From assembly GCA_031383405.1 (NCBI GenBank), contig JANMZO010000480.1, forward strand, positions 21,697 to 85,696: 64,000 nucleotides of DNA, read 5' to 3'. This DNA comes from JANMZO01 sp031383405 (lineage in GTDB: Bacteria > Actinomycetota > Acidimicrobiia > Acidimicrobiales > JANYDT01). Made by a program: the position numbers and the translations under genes. The notes beneath the pieces are model-generated. The model saw only the letters and a program-made list of their open reading frames with translations. It was not told the origin of the DNA and did no database searches. This document shows positions 53,230 through 61,772 of the stretch, one piece after another; position 1 is the first letter of the stretch; each line of letters opens with the position of its first letter.

Positions 53230-54462
53230 CTAGCTGCAGTCAACCAGTTGACGAATCGCCAAGTCGGTGTAGAGGCGACGCAGACGGGCACCCGTGTAGC
53301 TCCATGCATAGCGCCGCGAGCGCAGAGCCGCCCGCTCGCCCATCGAGGTCGCCAGCGCCGGCGAGTCGAGAATGCGGTCGATTGCGGCCGCCCATACCTG
53401 CGGGTCGCGCTCAGAGATCAATGCTCCGGTCTCCCCGTTGTCGACGAGGGTCTGGAGACCGCCCACGTTGGAAGCGACAACCGGAATCCCGCAGGCGCCG
53501 GCTTCGAGCGCAACCAGACCGAACGATTCGGACCGACTCGGAACGAGGCAGACATCGGCCGCTCGGTAATAGGTGCTCAGAATGTGATGGGGCTGAGGAT
53601 CGCACCAACGAACCCGCATCGCGACCCCGAGTTCCTCGGCGAGTCGGTGCATCCGGTTCACCTCAACGGTACCGTTGACACCGCTTGGTCCTCCCACGAC
53701 GACCAGCTTGGCATCACGGTGCTTTGAGGCAGCGAACGCCCGCAACGCAAGCTCGATCCCTTTGAGCGGCTGGATTCGACCGACAAACAACATGACCGGA
53801 CCCGGGCCGAGCCCGAGGGCGGCCCGGGCCCCGGCCGGATTTCCCGGCGAGAAGAACGCGTGATCCACGCCCAATGGCACTTCGGCGATGCGTAACGGGT
53901 CGGCGCCGTAGAGCCGGACCAGTTCGTCGGCCTCCACCATCGTGTTCGCGAGGACAAGGTCCGAGCAGCCGATGACCGACGCTTCGGCCTTTGCCCGCTC
54001 TTCCGGTTCGAAGTCGTTGGAAGCCGTCTTGACCCGGGCCAGGGTGTGAAACGTGCTGACGAGCGGAATGTCGAGCGCGTGCTTCATTTTGTGACCGGCG
54101 ACAGCGGACAACCAGTAGTTGGCGTGGATCAGCGTCGGGCGGACGTGCTCAAGTTCAAGGCGGTCCTGGACCGCCGACGCAAACGCGTCGGTCAAGTTGG
54201 GCAGGTCCTCTTTTACGACGGTTTCGACCGGGCCGGCGACCACATGGTGCACCCGGAGCCCCGGTTCGATGTTCACGATCGGGGACAGACCGGCCCGGTC
54301 GGCCCGGGTGAACACGTCGCAGACAACGCCGGCCCGGGCGAGGGCCGTGCTGAGTTCGCGCACATACACGTTCATACCGCCGCCGTCGCCCGTACCCGGC
54401 TGAGCCAGGGGCGAAGTGTGCATCGAAAGAACAGTGACGCGCAGAGGCGAGGTACCGGTCAT
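53230..54462 (-). CDS. mshA: D-inositol-3-phosphate glycosyltransferase (mycothiol synthesis)
   Basis: 410 aa GT4-type glycosyltransferase with two Rossmann domains. It transfers GlcNAc from UDP-GlcNAc to inositol-3-phosphate, the first step of mycothiol synthesis. GTGDGGGMNVYVRELSTAL, HANYWLSAVAGHKMK, STFHTLARVK, FVGRIQPLKGIELALRA and the donor-binding SRSESFGLVALEAGACG are diagnostic. It marks the organism as a mycothiol-producing actinobacterium. Confidence 0.96.
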   Translation of the reverse strand: MTGTSPLRVTVLSMHTSPLAQPGTGDGGGMNVYVRELSTALARAGVVCDVFTRADRAGLSPIVNIEPGLRVHHVVAGPVETVVKEDLPNLTDAFASAVQDRLELEHVRPTLIHANYWLSAVAGHKMKHALDIPLVSTFHTLARVKTASNDFEPEERAKAEASVIGCSDLVLANTMVEADELVRLYGADPLRIAEVPLGVDHAFFSPGNPAGARAALGLGPGPVMLFVGRIQPLKGIELALRAFAASKHRDAKLVVVGGPSGVNGTVEVNRMHRLAEELGVAMRVRWCDPQPHHILSTYYRAADVCLVPSRSESFGLVALEAGACGIPVVASNVGGLQTLVDNGETGALISERDPQVWAAAIDRILDSPALATSMGERAALRSRRYAWSYTGARLRRLYTDLAIRQLVDCS

Positions 54463-54588
54463 AGCAACAAAGGGTGGCAGATACTCATGGGCAGAAGATC
54501 AAACACTAGGGGAACGGCGTTCATTCCACCCATACGAGAATCGACACGGGCCATCGCGCGGCGGCGATCACGCAACGCAGGGTTTCGA

Positions 54589-54650
54589 CCTGTTTCAGCC
54601 GTTTCACCTTGATTGAGCCTGTTTCAGCCTGTTTCAGCCTGTTTCAGCTT
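54589..54650. repeat. short tandem repeats of CCTGTTTCAG
   Basis: Four CCTGTTTCAG units lie in or near a head-to-tail array just downstream of the XRE regulator stop, with degenerate copies (CCGTTTCACC, CTTGATTGAG, CTTGATTCGG) around them. The array reads into the last codons of the regulator. It is probably a slippage product, with no visible coding or structural role. Confidence 0.7.
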
Positions 54651-55009
54651 GATTCGGCCCGATTTTCGGCCTGGAATGACCGCAATACCTGGATCAGCGC
54701 CCGCTTTTGAGACTCGCTGAGCGAGTGATCGGCATGAATGGCGTGCGCCAGGTCGGTTTCGGGCCGCTCATCCAAGATTCCGGCCTGGACGTAAAGCGTT
54801 TCCGCCGAAATACGGAGAGCCCTCGCCAGTTGCTGCAAAATGTCGGCCGATGGTTTACGCAGACCACGCTCAATCTGGCTGAGATACGGGTTCGAAATTT
54901 CGGCCATGTCGCTCAGCTTGCGGAGCGAAAGCCGGGCCACCTTGCGTTGCTCCTTTATGAACTCGCCGAGTGCCCGCGCCCGCTCGGTGATCGCTTCTTC
55001 AGGCCTCAC
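54644..55009 (-). CDS. XRE-family helix-turn-helix regulator
   Basis: 121 aa. The Cro/C1-type domain is LGEFIKEQRKVARLSLRKLSDMAEISNPYLSQIERGLRKPSADILQQLARAL in pieces; the C-terminal 50 residues are helical and polar. It starts five bases after the rsiG-like gene stop, so the two form an operon. Similar small XRE proteins occur in the same neighbourhood in mycobacteria (Rv0474). Targets unknown. Confidence 0.88.
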   Translation of the reverse strand: MRPEEAITERARALGEFIKEQRKVARLSLRKLSDMAEISNPYLSQIERGLRKPSADILQQLARALRISAETLYVQAGILDERPETDLAHAIHADHSLSESQKRALIQVLRSFQAENRAESS

Positions 55010-55014
55010 GGGAA

Positions 55015-55548
55015 CTACCGGAGCAGGCCATCTACCGTTGCCACACCAGAACGGTAACGGCGGACCAGTTCGGCCTGAAGACGATCGAAGACGTCATGAA
55101 GGCGACGACGCTCCACGCTCACCTCTCGCTCAAGGGTCGCGAGGTTGTCGGCCATGACCCCCAAAATGGCGTCTTCGAGTTCGGGAGCGTTCTCCACATC
55201 GAACCCGCCGCACGATTGCGCGACACGCGCTTCGGCCCACAGTTCCTGATCCTCGTCGGGTTCAGCCGAGAGGAACCGGCCACCCCGCTGGTGCTTCTCG
55301 CCATCGCTCAAAATGGTCGGAAGTTGTGAGATCAACGAGTCAAGGTCGGGCAGTTGGCCCTCCGAACGACTTCGGGACTCCATGCCCAGAATGTCGATCC
55401 GAGTTTGAACGAGACGACGGAGATACGACACTGCATCTTCGAGGCGCTGGCATTCGGCCCGACGCTCGCGTATTTCCTCAATCGGCCATTCATCGATACC
55501 GTCGAGATAGTCGGGGCGAAGCACACGATCGAGATGCCGGTTGGCCAT
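55015..55548 (-). CDS. rsiG: RsiG-like anti-sigma factor with two c-di-GMP-binding signatures
   Basis: 177 aa, mostly helical. Residues 37-52 match E(X)3S(X)2R(X)3Q(X)3D exactly (E37, S41, R44, Q48, D52). A second copy at residues 140-155 has E140, S144, R147, H151 and D155, with Gln replaced by His. In Streptomyces, RsiG is a coiled-coil anti-sigma factor that binds a c-di-GMP dimer with two such motifs and sequesters the sporulation sigma factor WhiG (established). ATG 55548 is chosen; the longer frame to 55680 adds an unrelated low-complexity start. The partner sigma gene is not in the window. Confidence 0.85.
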   Translation of the reverse strand: MANRHLDRVLRPDYLDGIDEWPIEEIRERRAECQRLEDAVSYLRRLVQTRIDILGMESRSRSEGQLPDLDSLISQLPTILSDGEKHQRGGRFLSAEPDEDQELWAEARVAQSCGGFDVENAPELEDAILGVMADNLATLEREVSVERRRLHDVFDRLQAELVRRYRSGVATVDGLLR

Positions 55549-55698
55549 GGCGTCCAGTGTAGGCCGGAACCGCACCGAAAACCGGGCGCGAATCGCGACG
55601 TCCGAAGATCCGCGGTTGACTTGAGTTGTCGCCCAAAGGCTCCCGGAACCGTTCGGGGCTCGCTGTCCCCGGGGTTCCACGTCCCGCTGAATTGCCGC

Positions 55699-55935
55699 TC
55701 AGCTACCGCCGGACACCGGTGGGAGCAGCGCGACCTCGTCGGAGTCGAGAACGGAATCAGTTGCTGTCGCGGGTTCGCCGTTGATCCAGATCCTGCAGTG
55801 CGGAATCACCCGGGCCAGGTCGGGGTGGGCGTCAACCGCCTCACTGAGCACATCGTCCACGGTTGACCCGGTCACATGCAGCCGGTTCGTTCCAGCCGCT
55901 TCCCGCGCTTGGGCGAACAGAAGCAACGTAGCCAT
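55699..55935 (-). CDS. MoaD/ThiS-family sulfur carrier-like protein ending Gly-Gly-Ser
   Basis: 78 aa beta-grasp protein. TLLLFAQAREAAGTNRLHV at the start and DEVALLPPVSGG near the end are typical of MoaD. MoaD carries sulfur as a C-terminal thiocarboxylate for molybdopterin synthesis, which requires a terminal Gly-Gly. Here a Ser codon (55702-55704) follows before the stop, so the protein as encoded would need removal of one residue to be active in that way. ATG 55935 is preferred; the longer frame runs through an intergenic repeat. Confidence 0.82.
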   Translation of the reverse strand: MATLLLFAQAREAAGTNRLHVTGSTVDDVLSEAVDAHPDLARVIPHCRIWINGEPATATDSVLDSDEVALLPPVSGGS

Positions 55936-55959
55936 GAATCTGAGTGTATTGGGTTCCGG

Positions 55960-56089
55960 CCACCCCATCTGATCGCGGTGGGCCCCGCCTCCACTTCGTT
56001 TCGGCACCCACCGACCAGCGACCCTGCCTCGCCACAGCCACCCCATCTGATCGCAGTAGGCCCCGCCTCCACTTCGTTTCGGCACCCAC
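55960..56089. repeat. two copies of a 52-bp repeat, 78 bp apart
   Basis: Copies at 55960-56011 and 56038-56089 share CCACCCCATCTGATCGC, then GGCCCCGCCTCCACTTCGTT and TCGGCACCCAC, with about two differences. The 78-bp period is a multiple of three, which leaves long frames open on both strands. The array lies in the divergent interval between the MoaD-like gene and the L,D-transpeptidase gene. Confidence 0.88.
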
Positions 56090-56153
56090 GTCCCAACAGG
56101 TTCCTTACGGCAATGACACAGTTCGGACACGGCGTCGCTTTAACGTCGCGGAC

Positions 56154-56906
56154 ATGCACCGAAACCTCCCCTTTCGCCAGCGGGTCGCTGCGGCGTTGCT
56201 CGTCCTGATCACCCTCGGAATGTCGATTGGAGCGGTGGCATCCAACCGTGCTGCGGCCGTCGTGAGCGGACCGACGTCCTGTCCTGAACAGGAAACGCAG
56301 GTGGCGGTGTTCAACGACGGCCGGCGTGGCGCCCAGATCACCGTGTACGGCGCACCGTCGTTGGCTGCGAGACCCGTCGCCAACATCAAAACGGGTGTCA
56401 GCACCTTTGGCCGGGTGGTGTTTCGACTGCTCGGAACCGAGGGAGACTTTCTCAGGGTCATGGCTCCGGCGCGACCCAACGGCCTGACCGGGTACATCAG
56501 CAAGAATCTGACGACCACCTACGCCACGCCCTACCGCGTCGACATCTCCCTGACGACAAAGACCCTGACAGTGCTCGAGTGCGGGACCGAGCTGTTCCAG
56601 GCCAAGGTCGCAATCGGCAAGGCGAAGACTCCCACACCCACCGGATCGTTCTTCCTGGTCGATCTCATCCGTCCGAAATACGGAGCCAGCGGGGCCTACG
56701 GACCGTACGCGTTCGGGCTCTCGGGGTACTCGAAGGTATTGCAGACGTTTGGCGCAGGTGACGGCCGCGTCGGCATCCACGGCACGAACCAGCCGACGCT
56801 CGTTGGGACCGCGGTGTCATCGGGGTGCATCCGGATTGACAACGTGACGATCACGAAGATGGCCAAGACGCTGTTCCTCGGATCCCCGGTTACCATCACC
56901 GCCTGA
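56154..56906 (+). CDS. secreted L,D-transpeptidase (YkuD domain)
   Basis: About 250 aa. N-terminal signal peptide (FRQRVAAALLVLITLGMSIGAVASNRAAA). A small region with an SH3-like pattern (RVMAPARPNGLTGYISKNL) precedes the YkuD catalytic domain, whose active site is HGTNQPTLVGTAVSSGCIRI with the conserved His and Cys. Such enzymes make 3-3 cross-links in peptidoglycan. ATG 56154 gives the proper signal peptide; a longer frame runs back through the repeats. Confidence 0.92.
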   Translation: MHRNLPFRQRVAAALLVLITLGMSIGAVASNRAAAVVSGPTSCPEQETQVAVFNDGRRGAQITVYGAPSLAARPVANIKTGVSTFGRVVFRLLGTEGDFLRVMAPARPNGLTGYISKNLTTTYATPYRVDISLTTKTLTVLECGTELFQAKVAIGKAKTPTPTGSFFLVDLIRPKYGASGAYGPYAFGLSGYSKVLQTFGAGDGRVGIHGTNQPTLVGTAVSSGCIRIDNVTITKMAKTLFLGSPVTITA

Positions 56907-57034
56907 GCATCCGCGACCGGCCTTGCCATTTGGACGCAGTTTGCCGGTTTGACGCCACGAAATTGCATCCGGAAACGAAAGTTCCCCGCCTTTTCCGTTT
57001 ACCCGGGGTTGCGATGTCTGATTCACTCTGAACC

Positions 57035-57766
57035 GTGGATCTCGCGAACATGCCCCGGCCCCCTCATGGAGTGTTGCTGGTCCGCCACGGTCTCACCCAG
57101 TGGAACGCCGACCAGCGGTGGCAGGGTTGGGCCGACATTCCGCTTTCGAAACTGGGGGAAAAACAGGCAGCGTTCGCCGCACGAACTCTGTTGCAGCTGT
57201 TCAACGGACTGCTGCAAGACCAATGTGTAGCAGCTGCGGACATCCGGGTCGTGAGCTCGGATCTTCAGCGGGCGTATGCCACCGCCCGAGCCTTTGCCGA
57301 CGCCCTCGGCGTGACGCGGGTCGAACGAATCGAGACTTTGCGTGAGCGCAATGTAGGCGACTGGTCCGGTCTCACCGCCCGGGAGATTTCGACCCGTTGG
57401 CCGGGCCTGCTTGAGCGTTGGCGGGGAGGCGAGCAGGTCCCGCTTCCAGGCGGCGAAGACGAAGCCGCTTTCCGGTCACGAATCCTGGGTGCACTCACCA
57501 ATGAGGTACGGCGTTCAGCCGACGACGGGCGACCCTCGATCGTGGTCTCACACGGAGGAGCCATCCGAACCATCGAGTCACTGCTGAACATCGAATCACG
57601 GCATGTGGCCAATGTCGGCGGACGCTGGTTCTACTGGGGCGGGCGCACGGTTGTTCCCGGAGAACCGGTAGACCTGCTCGACGAGATTCCAGAAGCCGAC
57701 ACCGACCTCACCGATCACACCGACCACACCGATAGCCATGGGCGATCAACAAGCGCTGCCCTTTAG
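57035..57766 (+). CDS. histidine phosphatase family protein (phosphoglycerate mutase-like)
   Basis: 243 aa. The phosphohistidine motif LLVRHGLTQWN, SSDLQRAYATA, ERNVGDWSGLTAREI and SHGGAIRTI give the complete catalytic set of the RHG superfamily. Length and motif spacing suggest a phosphatase or cofactor-type mutase. The C-terminus has a short repeat DLTDHTDHTDS from a 9-base microsatellite. It starts at GTG 57035 and overlaps the next gene by 29 bases. Confidence 0.9.
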   Translation: MDLANMPRPPHGVLLVRHGLTQWNADQRWQGWADIPLSKLGEKQAAFAARTLLQLFNGLLQDQCVAAADIRVVSSDLQRAYATARAFADALGVTRVERIETLRERNVGDWSGLTAREISTRWPGLLERWRGGEQVPLPGGEDEAAFRSRILGALTNEVRRSADDGRPSIVVSHGGAIRTIESLLNIESRHVANVGGRWFYWGGRTVVPGEPVDLLDEIPEADTDLTDHTDHTDSHGRSTSAAL

Positions 57767-58370
57767 CGAAGTCGCACCGACTCGCAAGCTCGAAGCCGAT
57801 TCGGGTCTCGCCGAGTCGATCGACGCGCTGGCCGAACCCGATGATTTCGTCGAGGCGCCCGTCGCACCAGACTCAGCACTCGGGATTCGCATCGTCCGGA
57901 GCAAGCGTCGCAAGAAGTCGGTCGGGGCCCAGATCGTCAACGGCATTGTGGAAGTCGTCGTGCCGACCTGGATGTCCAAGGTCGACGCTGAGCGGCATGC
58001 AGAGCAAATGCGCATCCGCTTCGAACGGAAGCGGGGGAAGAGCCACCTCGACCTTCTGAGCCGGGCGCGCTCACTCGCCCGTACCTACGATTTTCCGCAG
58101 CCGGAATCGGTCCGCTGGGTCACGAACCAGAACAACCGATGGGGTTCCTGTACGCCGGTCGACGGGTCTATCCGTCTATCGCATCGTCTTCGAAAAACGC
58201 CGCAGTGGGTTCTCGACTACGTCCTTGTCCACGAGTTGTGCCACCTGCGACATCTCGACCACTCGCCAGCCTTCTGGGCCGAGGTGAACCGGTACCCCAA
58301 GACCGAGCGGGCCCGGGGATTTCTGATCGGCCTGATCTACGCGGAGAACCCCGAGGAAACGGACTACTGA
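57738..58370 (+). CDS. YgjP-type zinc metallopeptidase (DUF45)
   Basis: 210 aa. The zinc motif VLVHELCHLRHLDHSPAFW (HExxH plus downstream His and Trp) and WVTNQNNRWGSCTPVDGSIRLSHRL are characteristic of the YgjP/SprT-like M48-related family. The N-terminal 50 residues are acidic and not conserved. Substrate unknown. The start lies inside the end of the histidine phosphatase gene, which suggests translational coupling. Confidence 0.9.
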   Translation: MGDQQALPFSEVAPTRKLEADSGLAESIDALAEPDDFVEAPVAPDSALGIRIVRSKRRKKSVGAQIVNGIVEVVVPTWMSKVDAERHAEQMRIRFERKRGKSHLDLLSRARSLARTYDFPQPESVRWVTNQNNRWGSCTPVDGSIRLSHRLRKTPQWVLDYVLVHELCHLRHLDHSPAFWAEVNRYPKTERARGFLIGLIYAENPEETDY

Positions 58371-58466
58371 TCGTTGATGCCGGTACGCTGTCACGATCAC
58401 GTTCAAAACGGTGAATGCGGCGAACTCGTCCGAGAACCCAGAATTCCGTGGGGATGCAGTGATTCG

Positions 58467-58778
58467 CTAACTCTCGCGATCACCTTCGTGAGAAACCTCG
58501 GTTGTTGTAGTCGGCTCGCGCTCGAGGGCAAACAGTGACGGAGTTTCACGGACGAGGTGCGCATCACAGCGAACGAGCACCGGATCTCGACGAAGGCGCG
58601 CGGGAGCGATCTGGGTTTGGCAAACCTCACACAATCCGTATGTCCCCGTCTGCAGAGCCTCAATCGCACGGTCGATGCCCACGAACTCGGCTTCACACTG
58701 GATCAGGGTGTCGATTGTGAACACGGTGTCGGAGAACTCTTCTTCGGTACGGTCGATCGCGAACTCACCTTGTTGCAT
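58467..58778 (-). CDS. DksA/TraR-like zinc-finger protein
   Basis: About 103 aa. A helical N-terminal part (EEFSDTVFTIDTLIQCEAEFVGIDRAIEAL in pieces) precedes a zinc-finger segment GTYGLCEVCQTQI and VRCDAHL; the last ligand pair is C-x2-H instead of the usual C-x2-C. DksA/TraR proteins bind RNA polymerase or act in regulation. ATG 58778 lacks a strong ribosome-binding site, but the upstream frame (to 58943) is not conserved-looking. Confidence 0.78.
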   Translation of the reverse strand: MQQGEFAIDRTEEEFSDTVFTIDTLIQCEAEFVGIDRAIEALQTGTYGLCEVCQTQIAPARLRRDPVLVRCDAHLVRETPSLFALEREPTTTTEVSHEGDRES

Positions 58779-58821
58779 GACAGGGAGCGTAGTTCCGGTC
58801 CTAAGGGGTTCACGCCACACT

Positions 58822-59652
58822 TCACGGTAGAATCGGACCGGGTTGGCAGGTTGGGCACCAGTAGACCGTCCGGGGCTGATGTCCGAGTTTGGCACTCTGC
58901 ACCAACGACCGACACACCCGGCACGGACGACCGGCGCGGCCATACACCCACGGCCTATCGGACGCCCCGGAAAACCGCCCGGCGGTTGACGACGAGAGGT
59001 TGGCTCGCATCAACGCAGCGGCGCACTGGATGAGCTTGCGGAAGTTCGGTTCACTGAGGATCCGCACCGCCGCGAACGGGCTGATGTGTTGTCGGAACAA
59101 CGATTCACAGCGGTAGATGTTTCCGATTCCGGCGACGACATGCTGGTCGAGGAGGGTCACACCGATCGCGGTCGACGGGAGGATGGCACCGGATCGTTTC
59201 ACGATCTCGTCGACATCGAGGGGATCGGCCAGGATGTCCGGCCCATACCCGCCGAGGTAGTGCTGAGCGGCCGACCGACGTCTGTTCAGCAGCTCAACCA
59301 CCGGCGCGTTGAAACAAACGGCCAGCCGGTCACCGGCCGTCAACGAGGCCACCACCTGACGGGCCGGTCGGTGCCACCGGTCGCCCGAACCGTACACATG
59401 CCACGACCCCGTCATCATCATGTGGGTTCGAAGAACGAGTTGGTCGTTGGCCTCGCGATCCCCTGGGCCGGCCGGACTGTGAAACTCCATGAACAGATGC
59501 TTGCCGTGCGTCGTGACGTCGACGAGGGCAAGGCCCACCAGCCGCTCAATCCCGAGGCGTGGGTCTCTCGCTGTCACGCCGGTGATGATCCGGCCGTTCA
59601 GCCAGTTCCGCAGCGAGGTCGCCGTCCGAAATATGGTGTCGCCTTCTGGCAC
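58822..59652 (-). CDS. endonuclease VIII / formamidopyrimidine-DNA glycosylase family (Nei)
   Basis: 276 aa. The protein begins MPEGDTIFRTA, where Pro2 is the catalytic nucleophile and Glu3 the acid; THMMMTGSW, the helix-two-turn-helix with VVAGIGNIYRCE, and the C-terminal zinc finger (CRVCRS, YWCPTCQ) complete the Fpg/Nei fold. The N-terminal MPEGDT matches actinobacterial Nei2 enzymes, which remove oxidised pyrimidines. The start is GTG 59652. Confidence 0.93.
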   Translation of the reverse strand: MPEGDTIFRTATSLRNWLNGRIITGVTARDPRLGIERLVGLALVDVTTHGKHLFMEFHSPAGPGDREANDQLVLRTHMMMTGSWHVYGSGDRWHRPARQVVASLTAGDRLAVCFNAPVVELLNRRRSAAQHYLGGYGPDILADPLDVDEIVKRSGAILPSTAIGVTLLDQHVVAGIGNIYRCESLFRQHISPFAAVRILSEPNFRKLIQCAAALMRANLSSSTAGRFSGASDRPWVYGRAGRPCRVCRSLVQSAKLGHQPRTVYWCPTCQPGPILP

Positions 59653-59887
59653 ACTTCCACAGTGACATGACTTTGCCGAAGCCGTTTCTCGCGGGTCATG
59701 TCGATTTTGTCGGGACCCGAAGGGCCGTCATCAACATCAAGCGGCGAGACTTCGGCATCATCGAGAATCCGGTGTTCGTCGCCGATCCGGCTCCCGCCAC
59801 CTTCAGCGGCCCCGGTGGCCAGCGGACCGTCGCCGGCGCTGGACCGTGGTTTGGCCCACGGAGTCGACAGCCTGACATGATGCGGAG

Positions 59888-60985
59888 ATGACCGTGACTC
59901 CAACCAACGGCTCCGACCACCCAACTCCGTCCGTCGACCGCGTAAAGGCGGGTGCCTTCGTCGAACAGTTGAAGGCGTCGTATCAATCGACCATGCTCAC
60001 CATGATGATCGACCTCGGTCACCGCAGCGGTGCGTTGGCTGCAATGCGCGGAGCGGGGCCGATCAATGCTGTCGCGCTTGCAGCGAGCAGCGGGCAGTCG
60101 GTCCGCCATCTGCAGGAATGGCTTAGTGCCATGGCAGTAGCCGGAGTCGTCGACTTCGACGCCGATTCCCAGACGTTCACGCTGCCCGAGGAACATGCCA
60201 TGTGGCTGACGGGAGCGGTCGCCACAAACCTCGCTCCCATGGCGGGAATGCTCATGGGTCTCGCACAACGCACCGACGACGTTGTTGCGGCATTCGATCA
60301 GGGCACCGGCGTACCCTACGAGCGGTACCGTCCACACTTCACCCACGCGATGGATGAGATCGGGCGCGCCAAGTACGACGAAATGCTCGTGTCGATGTAC
60401 CTGCCCAAGTCTTCCGGACTACCTGAGCGGCTACGGTCGGGCATCGATGTGGCCGACTTCGGCTGCGGTACGGGTCATTGCCTGAACCTCATGGCCGAAG
60501 CGTTTCCGGAATCGCGTTTCACCGGTTACGACATCTCCGTCGACGCGCTGCACCTCGCCGAGTTCGAAGCGAAGACCATGGGGCTCAGCAACGTTTCGTT
60601 CGTGACCGCCGACGTTGCCACGCTGGCCAACGATCCGCGCTTCGACGTCGCGTTCGCGTTCGACGCCATCCACGACCAGGCTGACCCGGCCGGCGTGCTG
60701 AGCATCATCCGCTCATCTCTGCGCCCAGGTGGCGAACTGTTCATGGTCGACATCAAAGCGTCGTCGTATCTGGCCGACAACCTCAAGGACCCGATGAATC
60801 TCATGCTCTACGGCATCAGCGTCATGCACTGCATGGAAGTTTCGTTGGCGGTTGGCGGCGCGGGCCTGGGAACGGCATGGGGTACCCAGTTGGCCACCTC
60901 GATGTTGCACGATGCCGGCTTCGACGAAGTCACCGTCCACGACATAGAGCGGGACCCCTCGAACTGCATCTACGTGTGCCGCTAG
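59888..60985 (+). CDS. class I SAM-dependent methyltransferase with N-terminal winged-helix domain
   Basis: 365 aa. An N-terminal dimerisation/winged-helix-like region (HRSGALAAMRGAGPINAVALAASSGQSVRHLQEWLSAM in pieces) is followed by the SAM-binding motif VADFGCGTGHCLNLMAE, then FTGYDIS and FDVAFAFDAIHDQADP. The layout resembles the mycobacterial Rv2258c-type small-molecule methyltransferases. Substrate unknown. The stop codon lies in the left copy of a 20-bp direct repeat. Confidence 0.9.
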   Translation: MTVTPTNGSDHPTPSVDRVKAGAFVEQLKASYQSTMLTMMIDLGHRSGALAAMRGAGPINAVALAASSGQSVRHLQEWLSAMAVAGVVDFDADSQTFTLPEEHAMWLTGAVATNLAPMAGMLMGLAQRTDDVVAAFDQGTGVPYERYRPHFTHAMDEIGRAKYDEMLVSMYLPKSSGLPERLRSGIDVADFGCGTGHCLNLMAEAFPESRFTGYDISVDALHLAEFEAKTMGLSNVSFVTADVATLANDPRFDVAFAFDAIHDQADPAGVLSIIRSSLRPGGELFMVDIKASSYLADNLKDPMNLMLYGISVMHCMEVSLAVGGAGLGTAWGTQLATSMLHDAGFDEVTVHDIERDPSNCIYVCR

Positions 60986-61001
60986 CGCACTGAAGCGGAA
61001 G
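60982..61001. repeat. left copy of a 20-bp direct repeat flanking the SCO6745-family gene
   Basis: CTAGCGCACTGAAGCGGAAG, matching 19 of 20 bases with the copy at 61773-61792. The two copies enclose the SCO6745-family gene exactly, with 791 bases between their starts. Confidence 0.85.
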
Positions 61002-61013
61002 GACCGGGGGGTT

Positions 61014-61763
61014 CTATGAAATCGGTGCGCCAGTTCCCGGGAGCGCCGCAAGGCCCGACAGAAGCGTAATCCGCTCGTCGGCACTGAGTCCCTCCCATGG
61101 TGTTGCCGCCAGTTCGTTGGTCCGCCGCTCGATTGCTGTGCGCGCCTCGCTGGGCGCCATGACCCGAATCTCCGGAGCGGTCAGCCCCGCTTCCTTCCAT
61201 GCGGTGGCGTGCGCGTCGGCGCGGTGCATACGCAGAACCACTGACGCGTCCCAGATCTTGGCGGCATCCGACGCGTCGTCAGGGAGCCAGGCGCGTCCCA
61301 TCAACCGGGCCAGTGGTGAAAGTGGATCGGCGATTGCCGCGGTACGGGCGCGCATGATAAGCGCACAGATTTCTGGCAGCAGTGACTGGCGCGGCTCAAA
61401 CAACGACGCCACCGACTCCGTCTGCAGTTCGACGAGAGAGCGGGTAACAGCGGCGGCCGCTTCAGTCGGTCGGATCTGCCCGTCGGAGAGTTCCACGGCA
61501 CCCCGCTCGGCCATACCGGCGAGGAAATCAGCACTTGGCCCGAAGTGCTGGTACCGCGTCAACTCGTCGTATTCGGACCGCGACATTCCGCCGCCCGCCA
61601 ACAGACCCGCGAACAGTGCAAGCGCGGCAGGGTGGAAACGGTTCTCCCCACGTAGTGCTTGCAACCGGGCCTTGTCAACCGCTGGATGCACCGAGATTGC
61701 GATGCGGTCGATGACCGGCCCAACGAGCGACGAATAGGACTCGGAGTTATCGAGGAGGGACAC
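61014..61763 (-). CDS. SCO6745 family protein
   Basis: 249 aa, mostly helical. RFHPAALALFAGLLAGGG, GAVELSDGQIRPTEAA and especially VVLRMHRADAHATAWKEAGLTAPEI match the actinobacterial SCO6745 family, whose biochemical role is not established. The conserved His residues in this last motif suggest a metal or cofactor site (inference). The gene is enclosed by 20-bp direct repeats. Confidence 0.8.
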   Translation of the reverse strand: MSLLDNSESYSSLVGPVIDRIAISVHPAVDKARLQALRGENRFHPAALALFAGLLAGGGMSRSEYDELTRYQHFGPSADFLAGMAERGAVELSDGQIRPTEAAAAVTRSLVELQTESVASLFEPRQSLLPEICALIMRARTAAIADPLSPLARLMGRAWLPDDASDAAKIWDASVVLRMHRADAHATAWKEAGLTAPEIRVMAPSEARTAIERRTNELAATPWEGLSADERITLLSGLAALPGTGAPIS

Positions 61764-61772
61764 GACACATGT

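Noticed and set aside
59667..59891. 74-codon plus-strand frame between nei and the methyltransferase gene
   Set aside because: Possible small gene, but no ribosome-binding site, no motif, and the competing frames in the same interval are equally open.
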